Origin: JAUNKE01 sp041853585
GTDB lineage: Bacteria; Bacillota; Clostridia; Peptostreptococcales; Filifactoraceae
NCBI GenBank assembly: GCA_041853585.1
Contig: JBGZSM010000001.1
Span: 1 to 20,174, forward strand
Length of the DNA: 20,174 nucleotides
Reading direction: 5' to 3'
In this document: one piece after another, positions 1-6,945 of the stretch
Position numbering within the stretch: the first letter of the stretch is position 1
How the letters are laid out: each line of letters begins with the position of its first letter
Position numbers and translations under genes: made by a program
The notes under the pieces: model-generated
Seen by the model: only the letters and a program-made list of their open reading frames with translations
Database searches by the model: none
What the model was told of the DNA's origin: nothing

Positions 1-83
1 ACTCCTTTACTGATTTTTTGGTCGAACTTAGTATACAGTATCTTCATGACTTTTTCTATACTTATTTATTACTATGCATTTGA

Positions 84-1988
84 TTTTACAACTTACCAGA
101 GAATTTAAAATCATATTTACCAGAAATTATCGGAAGTAATAAAGAGACATTTGGGGGCGGAATCTGGTTTGAGCCTTTTGCATATAGCAAAGAGAGAGAG
201 TTTTTTTCGCCATACTCGGCGCGTGAAAATGGAAGTGTCAGCTATGTTGAAAATTATACAATCGACGGAACGCAGTATAATTACAGACAAGAGCCTTGGT
301 ATACAAGTGCTGTCGGGACAAAGGGCGAGACGATTTGGAGTGCGCCGTATTATGATGATTTTACCGGCATCACGATGGTAACTTCCTCTGCGGCAATTTA
401 TGATAAATCGGGTAAGTTTATCGGAATATCGACTGCGGACATCAACCTCGGCGAATTACAAAAGATGGTTGTCGCTATGGAAGAAACCGATGAAGAAAGA
501 GCATTCATGATTGACCAAAACGGAGCCTATATTGCACATGCCGATTCGGAAAAATTATTAAAAGTAAATATCAAAAATGATGAGAACAAAACCTTGGCTG
601 CCTTAGGCGAAAAAATGCTTGCGGAAAAAAAGGGCATGGGCAATTTGAAAATTGATGGAAAGAAATATCGCGCTTGGTTTACCGAAGTTCCGGAAACCGG
701 ATGGATTGTAGCGATTGCAACTTCCGAAAATCAATTATACAGCAGCACGACGATGCTTGCGGGAATCTTATCCATATTCTCCATCATTGTCATATCGGGG
801 GTCAGCGCCATGATTATTTTCGCCGTACGCAAAAAAGTGGTGCAACCAATCAGCGATTTGACAAATATCATGAATAAGATGACTCAAGGAGATTTTGCGA
901 TTGAAGCGAATCAAAATCCGAAAAACGAAATTGAGCTGGTCATCAATAAGAGTGTGGAAGGATTACATGAATATACGAAATATATTGCAGAGGCATCGGA
1001 TGTATTGTCGAAAATCGCTGACGGCAACTTGGATTACAATTTGAAGCTCAACTATGTGGGCGAGTTCGGAGAACTGAAGAGAGCGCTTGAGAACATCGGA
1101 ACTTCACTCACCGATACGATGATGAGAATCGGACAGTCCGCGGCACAAGTCGATATCGGTTCGTCACAGGTTTCCAGCGGGGCGCATGCGTTGGCGACTT
1201 CAGCAACCGAGCAGGCGGCAACCGTTGAGGAGCTCAATGCATCCATTATTCATATTGCCGAGCAGGCAGAGGCGAATCTGGAGCATGTTAAAACAGCCAG
1301 CGGATATTCGGAAGAAGCGGCGATTGGAATCGAAACCGGCAATGAGCACATGAAGGTGTTGACACAGGAGATGAATCGAATTTCCGAATCATCCCATCAG
1401 ATTGCAAATATCACGAAGACGATTGAAGACATTGCATTCTAGACCAACATCTTGGCACTTAATGCGGCGATTGAGGCGGCACGAGCGGGCGTTGCCGGCA
1501 AAGGATTCGCCGTGGTTGCGGAAGAAGTGCGCAACTTGGCGGCAAAGTCTGCGGAGGCGGCACAAAATACTGCTGAGCTGATTGCTCATTCGACACAGAC
1601 GGTCGAAGAGGGAACGAAGATTGCCGAACAAGCGGCAAATACCTTGCGCGATGTGCAGGCGAAATACGAATTGGCAAGCAACAGCATGACAAGAATCGAA
1701 GAAGCGTCTGCACAGCAAACCGAAGCGATTGAGCAAATTCGATTGGGACTGAGCCAAATTTCATCCGTTGTGCAGGGCAATGCCGCAACGGCGGAAGAAA
1801 ATTCGGCGACGAGTGAAGAAATGTCAGCTCAGGCATCGATGCTTCGAGCAGAAATCGGACGATTCAAATTGGTGAATAGAGATATTTCCTACAAAATCAA
1901 AGATATTGATATGAATCATGCACCGCAAATGCCGAGCTTTGAAATGAGCAATTCAGTTTCAAGCGGCAATTCGGCGGATAAATATTAA
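84..1988 (+). pseudogene. Methyl-accepting chemotaxis protein, broken by an in-frame TAG and lacking an open 5' end
   Basis: One reading frame from 84 to the TAA at 1986-1988 encodes a chemoreceptor. It starts inside an extracellular dCache-type ligand domain (motifs FGGGIWFEPF, EPWYTSAV, WSAPYYDDFTG, GISTADI). A membrane helix follows (about 735-825), then a HAMP domain (VVQPISDL), a second HAMP-like stretch, and the long coiled-coil signalling domain with the tip TNILALNAAIEAARAG. The frame is closed by TAG at 1440-1442, exactly where the family has the Gln of IAxQTN, so CAG to TAG is the simplest explanation. Before 84 the frame has TGA at 81-83 and no membrane helix or start is visible; frame 1 reads YYYAFDFTTY just upstream, suggesting a frameshift near 90. 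No CheR-binding pentapeptide is seen at the C-terminus. The intact receptor would send ligand signals to CheA/CheW. As read, only a tip-less fragment would be made. A sequencing error is possible. Confidence 0.88.
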
Positions 1989-2050
1989 TTTTGAATCGGG
2001 AATTTAGAATTTAGCAAAATCCAAATCCTAATCATAAATCAACCGAAGAA

Positions 2051-2089
2051 AAAGAAGGGAATGCATTGAAAAATGCGCCCTTCTTTTTT
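2051..2089 (+). terminator. Rho-independent terminator after the chemoreceptor pseudogene
   Basis: AAGAAGGG pairs with CCCTTCTT around an inner GCATT/AATGC stem with a GAAA loop, and the 3' arm runs into TTTTTT. It lies about 60 bases after the receptor's stop codon. Confidence 0.8.
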
Positions 2090-2132
2090 GCATAATTTGA
2101 ACAGAAGGATAGAAATTTCGTTGATGCAAATT

Positions 2133-2216
2133 AAAAACCAAGGTGAATGTATCGAACCCGAAATTTAGATTGAATCTAATGCTCGAGTTGCAAAACAGTT
2201 CCTACCTTGGTTTTTT
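2133..2216. terminator. Long compound hairpin, likely bidirectional terminator of the ClC gene
   Basis: AAAACCAAGGT (2135-2145 area) pairs with ACCTTGGTTTT (2204-2214), enclosing about 58 bases. Inside there is a second hairpin TTAGA-TTGAA-TCTAA and a weak AAC-CGA/TCG-GTT stem just outside it. The minus strand ends in GGTTTTTAAT, so it can terminate the ClC gene, whose stop is about 55 bases away; the plus strand also ends in TTTTTT. The loop is unusually long and structured for a plain terminator. Confidence 0.5.
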
Positions 2217-2270
2217 AATATATTTGATGTTCTAATGAAATTTTTATACGAAATAATATTCATCTCCGTC

Positions 2271-3809
2271 TTACAGATGAGAAAAATAATCTTTTACCAC
2301 GGCAAGGTCTTTCTTGTCGCACAAGACCGTAATATCGTCGCCGCCATGCAAGGTCGTTTCGCCATTTGGAATGAATTCCGACGAGCCGCGCTTGACGGAT
2401 ACGATAAGCACTTTTTGCGGCAGAAGAATGTCGCGCAATTTGGTGTCCGTCACCGTCGAATGCATATTGATGTGAAAGTCGACGACGGTTTTTTCTTCAA
2501 CACAACTTTCATCTTCCAAAGGATGTGAGAGCAATCGCTCAAGCAGCGATTCGTAAATCGGCTCGGATTTCAAAATCTCCGCGGTCATATAGGCGGTGAT
2601 TGCCACGAGGCAAAATGAAAGCATATGCGAAAAAGAGCCGACCATTTCCGTCACGAGCATGATGGAAAGAATCGGAGAGCGCACGACGGCGGTCAGAATG
2701 GCAGCCATTCCGAGCATGATGAAATTCGCGTAATAGACGGACTCGAGCATCTGCATCTTCGCAAAAAATGTCAAATAGATGGCACCGCTGAGCGAGCCGA
2801 GCACCAAGACAGGAAGGAAGATGCCGCCCTGTATCGAGCTGCCGTAGCTGATGCTTGTAAAAAATAGTTTCACCACGAGCAAAAGAATGAGCAGTTGTAA
2901 TGTCATCGGCTCGTGAATCAGTTTTTCAACCAGATGATGTCCGCCGCCGAGCACATCGTAAAGTGTAAAGCCGAGCAGAATTGAAACGGCAAAGGCAATC
3001 ATTGGTTTCGCGATTGCCGGTAAAGGTAATTTTTTGTAAAAATCCTGTCCTTTCAAAATCAGATGGTTGAACAGCACGCCGATCGCTCCGGCAAAGATAC
3101 CGATGCCGATTACATGAAGATAATTTTGAAGCGGCAAACTTTTTTCTAATTCGATGAAATGAAAGGCAACATCCAGACCGAAGGCTTTTTTTGAAATATA
3201 GTCCGCAACGATGGCGGCGATGAGCGACGGAATCAAAATCAGCGGAGAAAAGTTTTTGTGCATTTCCTCCAAGGTGAAGATGGCTCCGGAAATCGGTGCA
3301 TTAAATGCCGCGGCGAGTCCCGCGCTGGCACCGGCGGAAATCATAAAGCGCTCCTCGTTGGCATCTCGCTTCAACAATCTTGCCAACACTTTTCCGGCAG
3401 CGCCGCCGATTTGTATCGACGGACCTTCACGACCGAGCGAAAGACCTACTAAATTGGCGATGCCTCCGCCGATAAATTTTGCACCGATTACTTTGGGCGC
3501 ATTCATATCGACGACGCCGAGCATTTCTCCCTGAATTTGCGGAATCCCGCTGCCGCTGCTGAGCGGCTCCCATTTAATCAGCAATCCGGCAATCAGCGCA
3601 AGCACCGCGAACAGTCCGATGAGGATCGCCAATCCCTGCCAAGATGTATTTTCAAATAGAGTATGTCGAAGATTGGACAGATAGGACAGCATGACGCGGT
3701 ACAAAATGGAAAAAGTACCGGCGACCAATCCGACTAAAATTCCGTCCCAGACCACTCTTTTTTTCAGACTCATATAATTTTTCAACGCCGTTTGCGTTTT
3801 GTTTTGCAA
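2271..3809 (-). CDS. ClC-family chloride channel/antiporter with C-terminal RCK_C domain
   Basis: A ClC transporter of about 512 residues that moves chloride across the cytoplasmic membrane, probably in exchange for protons. Hallmarks (numbered from the TTG at 3809) are GSGIPQ (86-91, Cl- binding Ser), GREGP (126-130, gating Glu 129), the internal proton Glu in LEEM (180-183), GGIFLPV, and the Tyr of PIYESLLER matching the central Cl- Tyr. Both proton-path glutamates are present, which favours an antiporter over a passive channel. The last 70 residues form a cytosolic RCK_C/TrkA_C domain (GETTLHGGDDITVLC), suggesting control by a small ligand; this fusion is known in bacterial ClCs. The open frame extends to TTG 3827, but the AGAGGAG ribosome site lies inside that extension, so TTG at 3809 (8-base spacing) or 3812 is the likelier start. 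No ATG fits the site. Divergent from the next gene. Confidence 0.93.
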   Translation of the reverse strand: MQNKTQTALKNYMSLKKRVVWDGILVGLVAGTFSILYRVMLSYLSNLRHTLFENTSWQGLAILIGLFAVLALIAGLLIKWEPLSSGSGIPQIQGEMLGVVDMNAPKVIGAKFIGGGIANLVGLSLGREGPSIQIGGAAGKVLARLLKRDANEERFMISAGASAGLAAAFNAPISGAIFTLEEMHKNFSPLILIPSLIAAIVADYISKKAFGLDVAFHFIELEKSLPLQNYLHVIGIGIFAGAIGVLFNHLILKGQDFYKKLPLPAIAKPMIAFAVSILLGFTLYDVLGGGHHLVEKLIHEPMTLQLLILLLVVKLFFTSISYGSSIQGGIFLPVLVLGSLSGAIYLTFFAKMQMLESVYYANFIMLGMAAILTAVVRSPILSIMLVTEMVGSFSHMLSFCLVAITAYMTAEILKSEPIYESLLERLLSHPLEDESCVEEKTVVDFHINMHSTVTDTKLRDILLPQKVLIVSVKRGSSEFIPNGETTLHGGDDITVLCDKKDLAVVKDYFSHL

Positions 3810-3848
3810 CAAAATCACTCCTCTCAAATCTCTTTATTCTCTTTGATA

Positions 3849-3877
3849 ATTTTAATAAAAAAATCCGCGATTGTAAA
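3849..3877 (-). promoter_or_regulatory. Promoter of the ClC gene
   Basis: Read on the minus strand: TTTACA (3872-3877), a 17-base spacer, then TAAAAT (3849-3854). Each hexamer has one mismatch to consensus, and the -10 box lies about 40 bases before the TTG start. Confidence 0.65.
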
Positions 3878-3934
3878 TGCTTGAATCAAAATTTGATGGA
3901 ATTTGCGCTCAATCGAATTTTCAAATGTCGATGC

Positions 3935-3963
3935 GTGACATCGCGCTCAACAAGTGGTATGAT
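3935..3963 (+). promoter_or_regulatory. Promoter of the alpha/alpha-toroid gene
   Basis: GTGACA (3935-3940), a 17-base spacer, then TATGAT (3958-3963), each one mismatch from consensus. It lies 31 bases before the ATG at 3995, and back to back with the ClC promoter. Confidence 0.65.
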
Positions 3964-3994
3964 AAAGTTAATGGAAATTGGAAAGGAGGCAGTG

Positions 3995-4906
3995 ATGGCA
4001 GGGAAAAAATTACGAAGTATACGAAATTATTTGTATCGCGAAGGACGAGCGCTGGATGTGGCGCGATGGAGCTATCATTTTGAGGACGGCTCGGCGGAGG
4101 AGGTGCTCAAAGCGCTTGCGGCTTACCAAAATTATGACGGCGGTTTTGCACATGGATTGGCACCGGAAAATCAGAGCGAAGATTCCAACCCGCTTGCCGC
4201 TTGGACAGCCATTTCTTTTCTGAGAGAGATTGATTTTGCGGAAGGCTCGATGCAAATGCTTCGAAAGATTTTCAAATATCTGGAGCAGAGTATGAAAGAC
4301 GGAATCTGGAAGGCGGAGATTTTATCCGAAAGTGGCGCTCAAACTTCTGCGCAGGGAGGAAATGCTTTCGGCTATCATCCGACGGCGCAATTTCTCGGTG
4401 TGATATTGCGATTTGAGGAGGAGGGAAAGCCGTTCTATCAACGAGCAATCCAAAGTCTTTCCGACATGCTGCAAAAAATTTATTCCGCAGATTATAAAAT
4501 GAAATCCTGCGAGCTGATGGATTTTCTAAATCTGTATCGGGATTTGCAAGCGGCGGGCAAAACGAATCTGCTCCCCGATGATTTCGAAGCTTTTTTAAAG
4601 ACAAGGCTCAATGCGATGATAGAGCGAAACAAAGAAAACTATCGCGAAGACAAAAATTATACGGCGCCGATTTATTTTATTATCGGTAAGAAGGACTTTG
4701 CTTATTCCGGCAATGAAGAAATCTGCAGTTTTTATGCGCGATATGTGGAGGATATCGTGACGGAGCATGGCTACTGGGATATCCGAAATGTCTCGCCGCA
4801 ATCCCCGATGACGAATCGCGCTATTCGAGATTTGCGCAGCCGATTGATTGTAGACAATATGCTTTTTATTGAGCGAATCGTCAAACCGTTCGGTATTAAT
4901 TCATAA
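3995..4906 (+). CDS. Uncharacterised alpha/alpha-toroid (prenyltransferase/terpene-cyclase-like fold) protein
   Basis: A protein of 303 residues, probably cytosolic, with no signal peptide or membrane helix. The segment QNYDGGFAHG (45-54), followed by ENQSEDSNPLAAWTAISFL, resembles the repeated Q-x-x-DGGF helix-turn motifs of squalene cyclases and protein prenyltransferases. Further helical stretches fit an (alpha/alpha) barrel (FGYHPTAQFLGVIL, and TEHGYWDIRN near the C-terminus). I see no DDxx or DxDD catalytic motif, so enzymatic activity is not supported. The longer frame opens at 3881, but AAAGGAGG with 5-base spacing fixes the start at ATG 3995, and the promoter lies inside the longer frame. 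It is monocistronic: a terminator and a new promoter separate it from the RyR/TIR operon. Function unknown; proteins of this type are often labelled 'prenyltransferase' or 'hypothetical'. Confidence 0.8.
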   Translation: MAGKKLRSIRNYLYREGRALDVARWSYHFEDGSAEEVLKALAAYQNYDGGFAHGLAPENQSEDSNPLAAWTAISFLREIDFAEGSMQMLRKIFKYLEQSMKDGIWKAEILSESGAQTSAQGGNAFGYHPTAQFLGVILRFEEEGKPFYQRAIQSLSDMLQKIYSADYKMKSCELMDFLNLYRDLQAAGKTNLLPDDFEAFLKTRLNAMIERNKENYREDKNYTAPIYFIIGKKDFAYSGNEEICSFYARYVEDIVTEHGYWDIRNVSPQSPMTNRAIRDLRSRLIVDNMLFIERIVKPFGINS

Positions 4907-4998
4907 AGGAATTGGAAAAGAAAATTCTTCAATTGCTTTCGAAACAATATTCTTGAATTGAAAAAGATTTGTCCATCCTTATTTCATTTTGTAAAACA

Positions 4999-5024
4999 GA
5001 GAGCACCCAAGCGGGTGCTTTTCA
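4999..5024 (+). terminator. Rho-independent terminator
   Basis: AGCACCC-AAGC-GGGTGCT followed by TTT. A short GC-rich stem about 95 bases after the stop of the alpha/alpha-toroid gene, separating it from the following operon. Confidence 0.75.
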
Positions 5025-5025
5025 G

Positions 5026-5054
5026 ATGTCATGCTGGAAAACTTATGATATAAT
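5026..5054 (+). promoter_or_regulatory. Promoter of the RyR/RCK-TIR operon
   Basis: ATGTCA (5026-5031, 4/6 to consensus), a 17-base spacer, then a perfect TATAAT (5049-5054), 28 bases before the ATG at 5083. It sits directly after the preceding terminator, so the operon appears to be its own transcription unit. Confidence 0.6.
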
Positions 5055-5082
5055 TTAGCTAAGAATATAAAGGGTGGTGTTT

Positions 5083-6945
5083 ATGAGCGAAAATAAGAAT
5101 TACTACAAGAAAAAATTATACCTGATATTGCTCGCGCTTGCGCTGATATTTGCTTTTCACGGTCTATACAGTTATTACGAAGCGACGATTGAGAGACCTT
5201 GGCAGCTGATATCGGCAGTCCTTTACGGAACAATTAAGATGTTTTTGTTTGTCGCACCGTTGCCGGCGGATGGAGATACGAGCATTACTTATGAAATTGC
5301 CAAATGGCTTGCACCGATTTTGACATCCGCATTGGTGCTTACAAAGGTCACGAATGCATTGTTTCATTTCAGAAATTCGGTAAAGAATCGATTGAGCAAC
5401 AATCACTTGATTATTTTTGAGCGAACGGAAATGACGGATGCGCTCATTCACAATTTGCAAAAGCAGGGGAAATATCAGATCTCGCTTATTTGCAAAAATC
5501 CGATACCGGAAGAGTGGAAGGCGCAATATGAAAAAAACGGCATTGCGGTCTATATTTTTGATTTTCATCACGCATCGCCGAAAGAGATTCGGGAAATTTT
5601 TTACCGATTGCGCTTTGATTTTGCCAAGGCGCTGATTTTCGGTGCGCTGTCGGATTTGGAAAATTATTCTTTGTTCGTTCGGCTGACTAAGGAGATGAAG
5701 CCGGATCGAGCAATCAATTGCTATATTCATTGTGACTCATCGTCCATACCGAGCTATCTCGAGGAAGTGTTGACGATGGAAAAAATGCGCGAGCCGAAGC
5801 TGGCGCAACTGGATGTCACGACTTTCAATCAGGATGAGCTCAGCATTCGAATGCTGTTTCAGCAAATCGGCGGAAAAAACGGCTTGCTGCATAAAAATAT
5901 GGAATCCCTACGCAATTTCATTTCTGAAAATCATGAAATCAGCGTGGAAAATTTGGAATCCGCCTTGGGCGAGGTTCATTTTTTGGTAATCGGAGCCAAT
6001 GCATTGGCGGAAAAACTGCTGATTCATACCGCCAATGATGCGACGCTGTCGATTCGTGAAAAAATCAAGGTGACGATTGTCGATTATCATCCGGAAGAAA
6101 AGATGGAGAGTTTTTTTGCATCCAATGAAGAAATCCTCTCCGCGCTGGATGTGAAAATGGAATCGTTGCGGCTTAGAAATCGCTCGTTGACACAATTTTT
6201 TGCGTCGATGAAAAAACCGAGCGCAATTTTTATTCTGCCGGAGGACGCGATTCTCAACTTGGAGATATTAAATATCGCCAATCGTTTTTTCAAAAATGTG
6301 CCGAAGGTCGTGCGCAATATATCGGGCGTCAATATCGAGCCGATGTTGCCGGCCAATTACGATGAGCTGAAAATTTTCGGCGACATTCGTGAAATTATGA
6401 ATGATGAGGTGCTCATCAATTTCACATTGGACGAAAGAGCAAAACAGTTCAACAAAAGTTACAACAAAACCTCCGAGCTTGCGGGCATGGGGGGCGGAAG
6501 CTCCTGGGATGAGCTTTCTCAAACCAAAAAATCTTCTTCACGCGCATCGGCTGCTCATTCGAGAGTGAAGGAGGAGATTTTAAGAATCCTTTATCCCGAC
6601 AAATCGGAAGATGAAATTCGAGAGCAGCTTCGCATTTGGTTTGAAGAATTTCATGAAATGCAGGACAGGCGACATCTGGATGAGGATCATTTCCAAAAAG
6701 AATTTGGGCAGTATTTGGAAAAATATCCGATACTTGACTTTTTGTCACGCTTAGAGCATCAGCGATGGTGTCACAGCTACTATGCCATGAATTTCCGATA
6801 TGGCGAAAAGAAGGACGAGGTCAATCGCACCCATCCTTGTCTGATTGAAGATTGGCAGAAAATTATGGGGGAAGCTTTTTCAATTTGCCATCCGGAATAT
6901 GACCTGTTGGCGACATTGGCATTGTTTCCGAAGGAGGAATCTTAA
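5083..6945 (+). CDS. Channel-like membrane protein with two RCK/TrkA_N-like domains and a C-terminal RyR domain
   Basis: A protein of 620 residues. Residues 12-32, 41-60 and 72-91 are hydrophobic; the pattern helix, LYGTIKMFLF, EIAKWLAP-helix resembles a two-helix channel pore, but there is no TVGYG filter, so ion selectivity is unknown. Two Rossmann-like TrkA_N/RCK folds follow (about 106-187 and 296-412). Their glycine loops are degenerate: the first reads IIFERTEMTDAL, the second VIGANALAEKL, though the second keeps the ribose-binding Asp (VTIVDYH). A Ser/Gly-rich linker (about 465-493) leads to a RyR domain at about 552-592 (LEHQRW, FRYGEKKDE, THPCLIEDW). RyR repeats occur in ryanodine receptors and, in bacteria, with signalling or conflict domains. 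The start is ATG 5083 behind AAAGGGTGGTG; an upstream GTG (5074) overlaps that site. The stop overlaps the next gene's ATG by one base (TAATG). Probable role: ligand-gated partner of the TIR-WD40 protein; inferred. Confidence 0.85.
   Translation: MSENKNYYKKKLYLILLALALIFAFHGLYSYYEATIERPWQLISAVLYGTIKMFLFVAPLPADGDTSITYEIAKWLAPILTSALVLTKVTNALFHFRNSVKNRLSNNHLIIFERTEMTDALIHNLQKQGKYQISLICKNPIPEEWKAQYEKNGIAVYIFDFHHASPKEIREIFYRLRFDFAKALIFGALSDLENYSLFVRLTKEMKPDRAINCYIHCDSSSIPSYLEEVLTMEKMREPKLAQLDVTTFNQDELSIRMLFQQIGGKNGLLHKNMESLRNFISENHEISVENLESALGEVHFLVIGANALAEKLLIHTANDATLSIREKIKVTIVDYHPEEKMESFFASNEEILSALDVKMESLRLRNRSLTQFFASMKKPSAIFILPEDAILNLEILNIANRFFKNVPKVVRNISGVNIEPMLPANYDELKIFGDIREIMNDEVLINFTLDERAKQFNKSYNKTSELAGMGGGSSWDELSQTKKSSSRASAAHSRVKEEILRILYPDKSEDEIREQLRIWFEEFHEMQDRRHLDEDHFQKEFGQYLEKYPILDFLSRLEHQRWCHSYYAMNFRYGEKKDEVNRTHPCLIEDWQKIMGEAFSICHPEYDLLATLALFPKEES

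Noticed and set aside
1440..1442. TAG read as pyrrolysine or another recoded amino acid
   Set aside because: TAG ends two other intact genes here (stops at 10183-10185 and 10955-10957), and the expected residue is Gln, one base away (CAG). A mutation or sequencing error is simpler.
3881..3994. Extended N-terminus of the alpha/alpha-toroid protein
   Set aside because: The promoter and the AAAGGAGG site both lie within this stretch, so translation starts at 3995.
3995..6945. The alpha/alpha-toroid gene as first gene of the TIR/RyR operon
   Set aside because: A good terminator (4999-5024) and a new promoter (5026-5054) separate them, and the gap is 176 bases.
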